Assembly (NCBI RefSeq): GCF_027580225.2
Contig: NC_073346.2
Location: 6,970,001 to 7,034,000 of the forward strand
DNA length: 64,000 nucleotides
Direction: 5' to 3'
From: Misgurnus anguillicaudatus
Lineage: Eukaryota > Chordata > Actinopteri > Cypriniformes > Cobitidae
Shown here: positions 13,706 through 24,760 of the stretch, piece after piece
Position numbering within the stretch: the stretch's first letter is position 1
Layout: every line of letters starts with the position of its first letter
The notes under the pieces: model-generated
Databases searched by the model: none
What the model was told of the DNA's origin: nothing
What the model saw: only the letters and a program-made list of their open reading frames with translations
Position numbers and translations under genes: made by a program

Positions 13706-13991
13706 AATCCAGAGGCTGAGGGTTAAATACATTTTTATCTGTAAACACCGGCCAGAATGAGTGGCCCCACAAAGCCTGCAGTTTCTCTGTCTCAACATCT
13801 CTACACTCTGCAATTGAGTGTCTCCCATGCAGGTTCGTCATGACCCCAATATGTTGCAGGATTTCATGCATAAGCATCAATGAAAAGCTTGAAGTCAGGA
13901 CACTGATTCGGGCAATGGCATAGTGTGTAAGCCTCGGGATCAAATCTCTGGCTGCTGGAAAGCTACACTGATCATACTTATAGCAGTGTAC
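13706..13991 (-). pseudogene. Exon-like coding segment, unrecognised protein
   Basis: On the minus strand a possible splice acceptor (TTTATGCAG, ending at 13992) precedes about 95 codons without a stop. The peptide looks genuinely protein-like: it has a cysteine/tyrosine start (VHCYKYDQCSFPAARDLIPR), a leucine-rich middle and the motif ETEKLQALWGHSFWPVF. Many third positions look freely chosen, unlike chance open frames. I do not recognise the family. Its 3' side merges into a repeat that is also present near 63560, and the Tc1 element inserted immediately beyond. It is therefore more likely an exon of a spliced, multi-copy transposon than of a single-copy gene. No donor site is clear. Confidence 0.4.
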
Positions 13992-14371
13992 CTGCATAAA
14001 CAAGGTTTCAGTTAGGTTTCAGTTCTGGCCTGTCAACATGTGTCGGTTTTTGTGTAGCTTAGCCATTTTAAGCTAATTTTAAAAACTGAAAACAAAATTC
14101 TAAAATGTATCAAAAATTATTAACCTTTGGCAATTTTGTGCAATATTCAATCATCACAGTCAACATGGTTTAAAAATAAAATTCAGAATGGCACAAAATG
14201 GTGCTAGGATCTCTTGAAAGTTAAATAAGATCTAAACCAGGCTTAACGCCTGACTAGGGTTGCCACCCAGGTCTGATAAAAAACCTGGACATATTAATGA
14301 CCTGACCAATTGTTTTGCTCACAAGCCCCCCCCCCAATAGCATAATATTTCTATAGACCTATGCAATTATT

Positions 14372-14643
14372 GGCAACACTTTACAATTCTTATTTGTTAA
14401 CATTATTAACTTAGATAAACTAACCGTAAGCAGTATGTTTGTTACTGTATTTGTTAATCTTTGTTAACATTACTTTTCATGGTTTATTCATGTTAATTCA
14501 CAGTGCATTAACTAATGTTAACAACATTTAAATAATGAATTATTAACATTAACAAAGGTTTAAAAAATTGCTTTATAAGTGCAGTTCATTATTAGTTAAT
14601 GTTAACTAATGTAGTAAACTGATGAACCTTGTAAAGTGTTACC
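14372..14643. mobile_element. MITE with GGTAACACTTTACA termini
   Basis: The ends GGCAACACTTTACAA and, inverted, GGTAACACTTTACAA flank 272 bp of nearly palindromic, AT-rich sequence rich in GTTAACATTA. An exact 8-bp duplication, CAATTATT, is at 14364-14371 and 14644-14651. The element lies inside the hAT at 14255-15261. The larger element at 56091-57868 shares its terminal nucleotides. Confidence 0.92.
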
Positions 14644-15074
14644 CAATTATTTGTTAATTAAGTTTAAATAGGTAAATCACTTTAACAATTTATATAAGCT
14701 GCTTATACCATTTATGTAAACTGTTTTATTTATATTCCGTTCAAACAGGTCTAAATAGCAACTAGCCAGCCTGAATAATGCACATGAAATTAACCTTGTT
14801 GAACTCACCTCAACATGTCTTTTACAAGAATTTAACCCACATGGACAATGCTTGAAGTCCCTGTTACAAACTGCTCACTGTGCAAGATTGTCATGTTTTT
14901 AACGCTTATAACTAAGACAGGGGTACACTTTCGTACACGTGTCTTATATTTTCGCTTTTGGGGCGCTCCTGTTTCTGAGAAGAGATAAAAGCCCGCCCAC
15001 ACTGACAATTGATTGGTTGATTTACCGAAAGAGGCCAATCAGGATGCTCTTTGTCTTACATGGGCTTACTGAGG

Positions 15075-15098
15075 CACACACACACACACACACACACA
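15075..15098. repeat. (CA)n microsatellite
   Basis: Twelve CA units inside the hAT element. Confidence 0.9.
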
Positions 15099-15387
15099 AA
15101 GACGCAAGATCTCCGTCTCTGCCGCGCGCGCGCTAAATAACATTCACATAGCTTTTCGAAAACCGGGACATTCAGTGTCCCGGGAGAGTTGACAAATTTC
15201 CCGGGACAGGTTATTAAAAAGAAGGGCAATCCCGGTAAAACCGGGACAGGTGGCAACCCTACGCCTGACCACTGATGCCAACATAATTTCCTAGTCTGTT
15301 GAGTAAGATTGTGTGATTTATTGTGTCAAAGGCTGAACTAAGGTTTAGTAATATAAGAATTGAGATTTCACCACAATTGGATGTTAA

Positions 15388-15811
15388 CTCTTTCCCCGCC
15401 ATTGACGAGATATCTCGTCAATCTGCAATACCGCTATTATCCACCCGGTTGGCGCTATTCCGCAACTTATAAAAACTGGAAGTATTGCCCTAGGCCCTAG
15501 GGCAAACAGCTGTATGTCCGTGTATGTTTTAAAGATCGCTCTGCATCTGATCTCTATCAAAAGTCCTTCACAAAAATGGAATTATCTCAGCTTTTTGCTC
15601 AAAATGTGGTGTTTTTGATGAAACCTACACATATTTGAGAGGTGATAAAAACAGAACACATGAAGGTAGGATGAAACTGATTTTTTTGTTTGAAAGCAGA
15701 GGGTCTGTTCTTTTATTTCATATATTGTATGTTTATATATTTTAAAAGGAGCATTTTCTGGAAGGCATTAAACTTTTGTGAAAATCGTGAAAAATGCTGG
15801 CGGTGAAAGAG
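15388..15811. mobile_element. TTAA-flanked DNA transposon, CTCTTTC ends
   Basis: Ends CTCTTTCCCCGCCA and, inverted, CTCTTTCACCGCCA enclose 424 bp, with TTAA on both sides (15384-15387 and 15812-15815). The uninterrupted LINE copy near 62578 has one TTAA here, so TTAA is the duplicated target. That fits the piggyBac or Kolobok superfamilies. Related copies lie around 27302-28285, 42783-45330 and 56006-58090. Confidence 0.85.
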
Positions 15812-16299
15812 TTAAAAGGAATTTATTTGTAACTCTAAGCAGCACTGTCTCTGTGCTATGGTGGGGCCTGAATCCTGATAGGAGCTTTTTATATGTACTG
15901 TTATTCACTAAGAATGCACATAATTGGCTTGCCATTACTTTTTCTAGTAGTTTTAGAAAGAATGAGGAGATTTGAAATTGGTCTAAAATTATAAAGCGCT
16001 CCCTGGTAGAGGTGTGGCTTTTTAATGAGGGATCTAATAACTGCGCAGGTAAAGTCTCATTAATCTCTGCACTGCAGTTGAAGATGATGTTTGTTGAACC
16101 ATGATTATAATGCATAGACTGAGTAACAAAGTAGAGAGACACTTTACATTTTTTCTTGTGGAATCCTACCTGAATGCCAATAAACTTCTGTAATTGAGGA
16201 GCTTAGATAGCCTGGTTAAAACCAAACCATTCTCAGGAGTAACTGAGTTATGGTCTGCCAAAGCTTCATAGACAAATCACTTCCAAAGGCGTCACCAAC

Positions 16300-16530
16300 G
16301 GACATCTCTGTCCAATTGGATAGACCTAAAACCAATAAGAACGATGAAGAAGATGACATATGCAGAGCTATATTAGACTTTTGCCGGATCCAGTCGGTAA
16401 GACAGCGATTACATAATTTTTTAGATATGAAGGCTTCAAGTGTTGTTCTTTGCCCGGGTTTTAACGAAAAGGAAAAGTTTAAATCACTTAACACAGACGC
16501 GATAGCTGATTCGAACGAGTGATGTTCCAC
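16300..16530 (-). pseudogene. RecQ-like helicase N-terminal fragment, frameshifted
   Basis: On the minus strand the frame starting at 16530 reads ...FSLKPGQRTTLEAFISKK, which resembles the motif just upstream of the ATP-binding site in RecQ-like helicases (LK.EQ...LEAF). A single-base frameshift then moves the Walker A motif to another frame: 16400-16377 translates as LPTGSGKS, followed within three codons by TAG. So the ATP-binding loop is intact as DNA but not in frame. Multi-copy RecQ-like open frames are known in fish genomes, often linked to transposons. This is probably such a remnant, not a cellular helicase gene. The 3' limit is unclear. Confidence 0.6.
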
Positions 16531-16867
16531 GGCGGCATTCCATCTTTGTAGTGTACAAAATCTGCTTTACCGTCGCTACACTGTTGTCATCGTGTAAAGC
16601 CAGCTCCAACGTTTCTGATTGGTGCCACAATTTCTCTGCATTAGAAATGGGCTTGAATGGCCTCTTTGCTAGACTAGTTGCAGAGCAAATCTAAATTTGC
16701 CAGAAGTTGTCTGGGTTTCGAGCTTAAAGTTTAGCAGCTTTTAAATCTTAGAAATTCAGAAATACCAATTTGTTGGCAGAATCCATTAAGAGTCTGATAA
16801 AAATGCAAGATTCTTGTCTGGGAACTTGGATCACAATTGTTAAAGCATTTTCCTGATTTTAGTCTTT

Positions 16868-17035
16868 ATTAGGCAGTTTCTCAGACAGGGTTTAGATTAC
16901 ACCAGGATTTTTTGTTGATATATTAAAACATTTTAGGAGATTTTACAAACATACATTATGAAAAACCTTACTGATGTGCATCTTAAGACTAAACAATAGC
17001 ACTGATATATTTTAAGATTTCTGAGTGTAAGCTGC
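16868..17035. repeat. Dispersed repeat, diverged TTCCCGG-family copy
   Basis: GGCAGTTTCTCAGACAGGG and CACTGATATATTTTAAGA blocks match the family at 9735-9975 loosely. Confidence 0.45.
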
Positions 17036-17146
17036 TTTTAAGTTGTCAATCATTCTGATGATATGTTAATGTAAGGCCGTCATACGTGCTCATCCTTAGG
17101 TTCGCTTTCTGCACATTGGCACCTTCAGGTGTATATGTGTGGTGGG

Positions 17147-18280
17147 CAGTGCTTTAAGTGGGCCGGAACGCCCCGGTACTCAGTACCGCCACTTCCAAAA
17201 ATAGCTCTTGAGCGTACCACCACCTCTCCGTCCGCCCAGAACGTGCTTTTAGCGTACCGGAACGCTCATTTGCACATCTGTTTAAAAATCAAAGGTTTAA
17301 TTTAATCCTTTGGATGCGCTGCGGCTTTTCAGAGCGCCCTTAATGTACGCTTCCTAATTCATCCCACCGAGAGCAGAGACTACATTACCCATACACCCTT
17401 GTGTTTACAAGTTAAAAGCGCATGCGTCGGTCAGTCAACGTGCTCTGGACTGGAGAGGTGTGTGTGTTTGTGTGTGAAACGTGCAACCATAGCTGCTCGG
17501 TTAAAATGAAAATACAATGAACACTCCTCCTTGTTTTAGACTCTGAGTAGTAAAAGAACAAGGTCAGAATCAGAGGACTCGCTGGCTGACATCCCACCAA
17601 GCCAGAATGATAGCTGCAGGTCAGACGCAAGCCTTATTCAATACCCTTTTGTAGGTACGTGATAATCTCCGCTGTTGCGGCTGTCAGTTTGGTTCCCCTC
17701 GATGCAACTTCGGATTTCCTCAGGCGATGTGCAGAACACATTCTTGAAATTGTAATATACATTTAGTTTAATTGCTAAACTACAAGTGAGCGAAATTTCA
17801 ATGAATTTGAATGACGTGCACAGTAGTTTTACCATCCGCAAAATGGAAAACAATGGGACAAAATAAATGACTTTCGAGTTTCAAATGGCCAGTATTTTGT
17901 TATTCTTGAACCCATAGACATGGTCTTGGTGTCAATTTAAAGTTTTTTTTCAAGCTCTTTCTATCTGAACAACTAGTTTTAGCATTTACCCATGCTGAAA
18001 ATTTTACTCACATATCTACCTTTTGCACATTTTATTTATGTTCAAAAGCTCTTTCTACAGTAGCTCTTTCTAATGGTATTTTTTCAAAATCCTTTTGCAC
18101 ATTTTATTTATGTTAAGTAGTTATTTCTAGCAAATCCACAAACTTATAAAAGGATTTATTATTTTTTACAAGGTCGTCTGTTGACTGCTGAATATAAATC
18201 CCCTTCAATATAGGAGTCAAGTCAGCAAAACAAAAACAAAATAGAGTACCGGCACCTCTTTTGGGCCACTTAAAGCACTG
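17147..18280. mobile_element. hAT-type transposon with CAGTGCTTTAAGTGG ends
   Basis: Inverted ends CAGTGCTTTAAGTGGGCC and CAGTGCTTTAAGTGGCCC (inverted) with an exact 8-bp duplication, GTGGTGGG (17139-17146 and 18281-18288). The 1134-bp interior contains no transposase frame. It seems to have landed upstream of the exon-like segment at 18341. Confidence 0.93.
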
Positions 18281-18340
18281 GTGGTGGGGTACAGTTTCAA
18301 CAATTCATTGAAGCTCGCGTTCTTACCGTGTTTTTTCAAA

Positions 18341-18516
18341 ATGTCTGAGGGTCGCAAGAGAAAGTGTCTACGAATTGTATGACAAGAAGAGAAAGGCCTC
18401 TGAAGAAAGAAACAAGACCAGAGTGTTTTGGGAGAATATTTCACCCGCTGGCGAGCACTAAAAGCTCAGGTTGGGCTTCCCACTGTTGCCTCAGTCGCGA
18501 AGTTTCTACTCGACAG
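18341..18516 (+). pseudogene. Degenerate first-exon-like segment with splice donor
   Basis: An ATG at 18341 opens MSEGRKRKC, then a one-base slip continues as YELYDKKRKASEERNKTRVF, then a second slip gives FTRWRALKAQVGLPTVASVA and KFLLDR, ending exactly at a consensus donor (CAG|GTAAAG at 18514/18517). The pattern of a basic, charged N-terminus followed by a small helical module is seen in first exons of multi-copy, transposon-derived genes in fish. I cannot name the family. Two frameshifts make it a pseudogene. A hAT inserted about 50 bp upstream. Confidence 0.45.
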
Positions 18517-18891
18517 GTAAAGTCATGCTATTTGGAGAAATCCATTAAAATCACTGCTAGTAAAAGTTGATGTAGGCAATGATTAGCGATGCTAGCCCTG
18601 GCACAAGTCACGAACACGTTAAACATCTCAATGTATGTGCCATGCCGACAGCAACTTGTAAACAAAGCGAAGAGAATTTTTTTTTTTTAATATTTATATT
18701 TCTTCTATCAACAGTTAAAGGAATATTCCGTCGCAATTTTTTTCTTGAAATTTAATCACCCTCATGCCATCCCGGATAAAACGTATATGACTTTCTTTCT
18801 TCAGACAAACTGCATACAGTTAACTGTGCTCAAAACCGCTTCTTGTTGATATAAAACCCCTTAATTTTTTTTCCACAGGGTCCTGATCATA

Positions 18892-19095
18892 CACTGAAAA
18901 AAATGATTCATTGAATCTAATCAATCCTTCCAGGGCAAGTGGCCGCAACAAATTTATTTAAGCTACATTTAAACAAAAGTTTTATATATTTTTTACGTTA
19001 CTAATCTTTTTTGTTTAAATGTAGCTTAAATAAATTGATTGCAACCACTTACCTTAAAAAAATTTATTAAATTCAATGAATCATTTTTTTCAGTG
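18892..19095. mobile_element. MITE, palindromic, TA target
   Basis: The ends CACTGAAAAAAATGATTCAT and the same sequence inverted flank 204 bp; TA is present on both sides (18890-18891 and 19096-19097). The two arms continue to match inward (AAGCTACATTTAAACAAAA), so the element is nearly one long hairpin. Confidence 0.9.
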
Positions 19096-19303
19096 TAATA
19101 TCTCACCACCTGAACAGATAAATAATTTACTTGAGTAAAAAACGTAATACAAAATTAGACTGGATTCATTCTCTGCATAAAACAATGGTCATATTTGGTC
19201 ATACTGTTCATAACTTTGAAGTAAACTATACAGTCTTAGATTTCAGTCTTACATTCAGTCAAGACATTGAGAAAACTGTATGAAAAAATAGTGTGCTTCA
19301 GTG

Positions 19304-19545
19304 CAGTGGTTCTCAAACGGGGGGCGCGAGATGGTGCCAGGTGGCCCCAGTTTTATGATATTTTATAAAAAACATTAATTTATCTTACATTCTGTTAAAT
19401 TAAACATAAAAATAAAGCTGTTAATCATCAGCACTATATTGTATAATTTAAATTATGTATGTTTTATGTCATAAATTTTCTTTGGGGGTCCATGAAGGGA
19501 TGCATTGTACACAAGGGGGACCGCATGCCTAAAAAGGTTTAACAC
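19304..19545. mobile_element. hAT-like MITE remnant
   Basis: The left end CAGTGGTTCTCAAACGG is typical of hAT MITEs. The matching right end near 19480-19545 (GGGGTCCATGAAGGGATG, then a decayed terminus) lacks a clean inverted repeat, and no duplication was found. Confidence 0.6.
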
Positions 19546-21594
19546 ATGCTATTAAAGCACACAAATTCAGACACAGTCCTGGTTTAAAGATTATATATTT
19601 ATAGGTAGCATTTCAAAAAATGAAATGAAATTGAAAAGATGTTGAACTAAAAGACGCATTTCTTCTTTTTACATGTACTCACTGCGCTCCTACATGTTTT
19701 TGAAATCTGTTCGTTTACTTCCATTTCCTGACCTTGTTTTGAACCCACGCTTGTTTCCCGCTGAAGAAGAGCTCAATAGAAAATACCATCTGAAATGTTC
19801 TAGTTACTAAAGTTCACAGGTCATTTCATCTGAGGGCAGCTGGACCCGGGCGGTCATTAGAACCGCTGAGGGTTTTAAGGTTCAACCCGTGTGCTGTTGT
19901 TATTGCTTGCTGTATTCCTGGGGATTTGTATGAAGTTGTTTTGTGCAAACCTTGACTTCAGTGAACCGTGAGGTGGCCACTATTGAATCAGATAGACCTT
20001 CTGCAGATAAAATGCTATATAAATATAGATTGCCTTGTCGTTCAATAGGAACCTAATCCACAAGCGTGACCTGGAGACAAGCTATCCTCGGAGCGCCAGA
20101 TCTCCTGAGAATGTCTTTGTTTGTCACACAAAAACAGAGAGTGTTAATCCGGATAGATTGCCCGGCTGCCTTTAAATCACATTTGACAAATGGACAAATA
20201 AGAAAAGAAGGTTTGTTGCTTTGGCTTAGTGTCAACAGAAAAGCTATGTGCTGTCAAGGCCAAATTCATTCAGATAACAGATACAAACAATGAGGTCATG
20301 CCATGTGTATTTGTGTAATAAATGGAAACATATTTTGCAAGGGAAATATAGTTTGCGTAAGGTTTTATGCTTTAGGTATATTGATATTGCAAGTTTCACA
20401 TTTACAAATCTGTCATTTACAACAAAGGTCAAACAGAAAACAGTGCTTGAACAATTTTTTGTTCAGATGTGACTGAATTCAGCCACCTCATGTACATGAA
20501 GAATTAGCTTAATGTTCAACTGCTCTTTAACTCTAAAATGGATAATTTTTACATCTCTTTTAGATCCAGAGATGACATGCATGTGATTGCCACGTTGGCT
20601 CCACGTGGTTAAGACAATCATTGGTTCTTACGTGTCTGGTGACTAGTGGCGTCATATGCATCATATTGAAACATGTGGTCATGAGACATGCGAGAACCAA
20701 CAATCGTCGTTTATACGATGTGGATCCAGAGTGCTACAGTTTTAGATCATACACAACTTACAGCATTGTTTACATTTGACTCATCATCTCTAAATAAGCT
20801 AAAAATACGAATCGTTTTCTCTTACAAATGTAATGTTTCGCTTTAAAAGACATTTATTAACCCACTGGAGTCAAATGGATTCATTTTTCTAATGATGGAT
20901 GGACAGACTTCAAACATGTGGCTGCCAGTGTTGCCAAGTCAAGAGACAAATACGCAACCAAAGCTTCTTCATGAAATTAATAAATCTATTATTTATTCTT
21001 ATCAAGGCTATTTAGCATAATATTTATCAGTAAATGAGTAAACACATTAATCTGAGTTTACACATGTTATATTACAAAAATCACCAAACTCTAACAAAGC
21101 GAGAGGATTATTCATAATGAATCACCTTTTGAGCAAAATAAGTCTGGGCAGATGGAGAAAATGAAAAAGACAACAGCACTATAAGAAGTAATTATTGTAA
21201 TTTAGTAATATATACTAAAACTTCCTGATTGCACCTTTAAAGCCCCCCAACCTAAGAAAATGCACTTTTAAATGTGTTTCTATCAAAAAAGTAAGTCGCC
21301 AGTGTGTGTGCAGAAAAAAAACAGGCTGTTTGGGATCCCTATCAATGTGATGTCACACTGATTACGCCCCAAACATAACCGCCCACAGACCCCACCTTAT
21401 GAATGCGTAGTTCAACCTTCACCCAAAGACACGTTTTGATGTAGTCCAAAGCACATGTGTAAGCGCTTTACCCCCTACGTTGTCTATGGGGAGGGGAACA
21501 GAAGCTTTCTCTGCATTTAAAGCTGCCCTTTATCTGAATGCCATGTGGGCTAGAATTGCCAAACATTATTGGATAATTCTTATAATTGACACTT
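19546..21594. other. No supported gene
   Basis: Several 60-75 codon open frames occur, but none has a domain or splice context. Nothing else is recognised apart from a short inverted-looking stretch around 20577-20730. Confidence 0.5.
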
Positions 21595-21769
21595 CTCTGG
21601 GCCAATCAGAATCTTGGCATTTGCTTTTCTCTGGGCCAATCGGAATCTTAGCACTTCCTTCAGAATCTTGAAGACAGCGCGCAAGCGCGGTCCTTTGGAT
21701 GAGAGACACACCTGGCTACCACGCGAGTCTGAGGGACACTTTTAACGTGAAGGAACCATCTTATTCAAG
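21595..21769 (+). promoter_or_regulatory. Promoter-like region and untranslated first exon
   Basis: Two CCAAT boxes (21602-21606 and 21636-21640) sit in a duplicated 25-bp unit with a 34-bp period. A GC-rich stretch (GCGCGCAAGCGCGG) follows, then a transcript-like segment ending in a perfect splice donor, CAAG|GTAAGT, at 21769/21770. The nearest plausible acceptor is TTTACTTTCAG at 24230-24240. This looks like a TATA-less promoter and first exon, but could be the 5' end of a mobile element. No transcript evidence is available. Confidence 0.4.
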
Positions 21770-22361
21770 GTAAGTCAACTTTTTTGGACCAAAAACAACA
21801 ACTATTTGTTTGCTTGATTTAAATTAGCGTTAGCTACTGCTTATATTGTATTTTTAGGAAAGAGTCAACGCCGAGTAATGCACAAGCGTAGACCTTGCAT
21901 AAAGTTTGCCTATGCTTCGAGCAAAATTACTAATGTTAGCTAACTTAGCAGAACGATTGTTAGCTAGACTTATCGTTACCCGGGTGCTCTGCCCTGAGTT
22001 CCGAGATATACGGCTACTACTCGAATTCTGAGCTAACGTTACCCTGAATAACTTCATTACGGTGGCTGGCGTGCGCGCTTGCGCAGGCAGTCATTCGTGA
22101 TGTGGGTAAATGTGACTGTTTACACAATAGCTGATGCGAGAGTAATGTTAAAGTAAAACCCACCGTTTTTACCTCAACTTAAACTAATTAATACATACCT
22201 ATCTTTTTTAAATGCATGCACTTAATCTTTGTACATCGCGTTGTGAAAGTGATTTAGCCTAGCCCAGCTCATTCCTGGTGGCTGTATACCTGGTAAACAG
22301 TAATTTTTAACTACATAGGGCTGTTTAGACAAAACAATCTGGCGAGTGTGTTGTCCTAGGC

Positions 22362-23934
22362 CAGTGGTTCCCAACCTTTTTAGCCTTAAGTACCCCCACA
22401 GCCCTATCAGTAAGGCCCAAGTACCCCTTCATCGAAACTAAACCGAAGTTGTGTTTTAAAGACAAATAATTAGTAATATTAATTAATTAATTAATTTTAA
22501 ACATTAAAGTAAAAAGCACTGACTGATGAAGCATGTTTATTTCAACAAGCCACTATCATTGCGATCAGTGTTTGCATTTTATCAGCTCATCTGCATTTTA
22601 AAAGACACACCCAAAAATGGCACATTTTGCTCAGGCCTACAAAATGGCAATTTTGACATGCTATAATTAATTATCTGTAGGGTGTTTTGAGATAAAACTT
22701 CACATATGGACTCTGGGAACGCCAAAGACTTATTTTACAAATTAAAAAATTTCATCATATGACCCCTTTAAGGGCCAGATTTACTAACAGCTTGCGCAAA
22801 CCATCATTTTGGCATTAAATAACGAATGAACTTACTAAAGACACGTAGTAGATATTTAGCTCTGAAAAGGTGCTATTTTTGCGACCTTATTGCATGTGCA
22901 TTTGTAGAAGTTTTCCTTTTAGAAGCAACATTAATGCGAGGAGAGTATTACATTTTGCCAGAGGAACATACTTTAAAAAAACTATATAGTTTGCCAAGCC
23001 ATGCTATGTTTAATTTGCTGGAGAAAAGAGGAGGAGAAGTCACGAGGAGAAGTCAAATCAGGTATTTCAAAACGTATTTTACCCTTCATCTTTTGTCCTC
23101 CAGTTCTTAGTGTACTTTTACTTAGCTGGAATTTCACACTCCGCAGTCCACATTTTCATTGCGATGTCCTGCCGAGGTCTCTTATTTGCGACCCTGTACT
23201 AATTTGTGCTGCTAGTAGATTGCAATGGTCATTATAGAAATGCGCTTATGTCATTATTGTGCCTGTGTATTTTATTTGCACCTTTGTAGTAAATCACGCG
23301 CAAATTTTCCACTCCGTCGCTTATTTGGAATTCTCACGTCCTTTTTAGAAAATGCCCTAAATTTACTAAAATCTCAATTTAAGTTACTAATAATTAAAGT
23401 GTGCAAATAAGTTAAATTATTCGGTTCAAATATAAAGAGAAACAAAATGTGTTAAGACATTCTCTATAAATACAAAAGACATCATACGGGAAAAAATATG
23501 TTAGCCAAAAACAATGCAAACTTTTTTTTGCATCATTTGAAAATGCAATGGCAGCGGGAATGCATATTATAACATTATTTGAACATTATTTATAGTTAAT
23601 AAACTTTGTGTCTTTAGAAACTATTGAGGTTCATTGAAAATAGTCAGATCGTTCTTGAGTTGGACATCGCTATAGCGTTTTGGATCATGCAGCGCATTTA
23701 CTCTTGACGGCTAATTATATTAATGATAAGATTAAAATTACAAAGTTGTCCTTTTTACAATGCTTTCCTCACAAAAATCAATCTTATGTAAATGACTGGA
23801 CAAACGAAAGACATTTTTATTAAAAGTAAATGAGATCAAAGCAAAATGTAAATCTTTTCGCGTACCCCCTGGAAACTCTTCACGTACCCCCTGGGGTACG
23901 TGTACCCCCGGTTGGGAATCACTGTCCTAGGCTA
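22362..23934. mobile_element. hAT-type transposon, CAGTGGTTCCCAACC ends
   Basis: Inverted ends CAGTGGTTCCCAACC and CAGTGATTCCCAACC (inverted) plus an exact 8-bp duplication, TCCTAGGC (22354-22361 and 23935-23942). Subterminal GTACCCC blocks are repeated at both ends. The 1573-bp interior has no transposase. Around 22769 a GGGCCAGATTTACTAA segment may be a further insertion. The element lies in the putative intron between 21770 and 24240. Confidence 0.95.
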
Positions 23935-24240
23935 ATACACCAACAGCAAATTTCTGTATAATAAAGGGCTACATTTTGCATCAAAGTCTATCAATGAAAT
24001 CTTTACATTGTGTTGTAAGTTGAATTTACATTATGAACACTAGCACTTTGAGATTGTTTATTCAATGTAAGGAGCCCTACATATAAAATGCATTATTATT
24101 ATTATAATTATTGAACAGAAATGTATGTTGATATTCACTGCATATCAGCCATACAGTATGGAGACACGTTGTTTTATCATATTAGTCCTATGTATGATAG
24201 TTTGCAAGGTTACATTTTAATGATTTTAATTTACTTTCAG

Positions 24241-24353
24241 GCAATGGTTCTGGGCACTTTGGTGGAGCACTCACTGCCATTCACAATGCCCGTCATCGTC
24301 ATCCTTGCACAGATGCCGGCTGAGGACAAAGTGGCTCTGTCGCACGAACATGG

Positions 24354-24355
<2 letters not shown>
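24241..24355 (+). pseudogene. Exon-like segment truncated by AT microsatellite
   Basis: A polypyrimidine-poor but acceptable acceptor (TTTACTTTCAG) precedes an open frame with ATG at 24244. The peptide begins MVLGTLVEHSLPFTMP and continues through [13 protein letters not shown]. It has the look of real coding sequence, and similar peptides occur in multi-copy transposon-derived proteins of fish as far as I recall; I cannot name the family. After 38 codons the frame runs into the (AT)n tract and the downstream exon is lost. It pairs positionally with the donor at 21769. Confidence 0.4.

Positions 24356-24356
<1 letters not shown>

Positions 24357-24436
<80 letters not shown>
24357..24436. repeat. 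(AT)n microsatellite
   Basis: About 80 bp of uninterrupted AT dinucleotides. The apparent IYIYIY and YIYIYI proteins on both strands are translations of this tract. Confidence 0.97.
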
Positions 24437-24438
<2 letters not shown>

Positions 24439-24650
24439 ACCCAGTATCACGAAATTGCGTGACTATTTCACGCATGGACCAGCGTGACAATGTCACGCTT
24501 TGCCGCGTTTGAGCGTGAGCATGTCACGCTTTCTGTTTGTGTCGCTGTCACGTATTGGTTACTCAACTTTTTTGTCCTAATTTCTTACCATTGTCGCTTC
24601 GGTTTAGGGTTAGATTTATATATTATATATTATATATATATATATTTTTT
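24437..24650. mobile_element. Half of a foldback-type element
   Basis: Contains ATTGGTTACTCAACTTTTTT, TTACCATTGTCGCTTCGGTT and TAGGGTTAGATTTATAT, all shared with the foldback element at 26162-26635. Only one arm is present, next to AT-rich repeats. GTCACGC motifs recur three to four times at 24480-24530. Confidence 0.6.
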
Positions 24651-24760
24651 TTTTCTGTCTCTTGTTATTTTTTATTTCAGTGTCATGCTTCACAACACTT
24701 CCAGGCATTTCCGTGAGTTGTAAATAAAAACATTTGTAAAATATTAAATGTGTCATTCTC

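Larger units (their letters stand above)
14255..15261. mobile_element. hAT-type transposon with TAGGGTTGCCACC ends
   Basis: The ends TAGGGTTGCCACC and GGTGGCAACCCTA are perfect inverted repeats, flanked by an exact 8-bp duplication, CGCCTGAC (14247-14254 and 15262-15269). The insertion splits the LINE. The interior has no transposase, but holds a smaller nested element (14372-14643) and a CA microsatellite (15075-15098). Confidence 0.93.
14218..16142 (-). mobile_element. L2/CR1-type LINE fragment, interrupted twice
   Basis: The minus-strand pieces 14218-14254, 15262-15387 and 15816-16142 line up in order with 62440-62672 in the better LINE copy at 60735-62672. They share, for example, CCTGACCACTGATGCCAACA and CTAAGCAGC(A/G)CTGTCTC. 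Translation of 15816-16142 gives reverse transcriptase motifs LLEKVMASQLCAFL and [11 protein letters not shown], known from L2/CR1 LINEs. The reading frame is broken by two DNA transposons and substitutions. It is a dead copy. Confidence 0.85.

Noticed and set aside
15056..15256. Minus-strand frame with VCVCVCV
   Set aside because: Translation of the CA/TG microsatellite inside a hAT element.
24299..24496. Open frames rich in IYIYIY on both strands
   Set aside because: They are translations of the (AT)n microsatellite.
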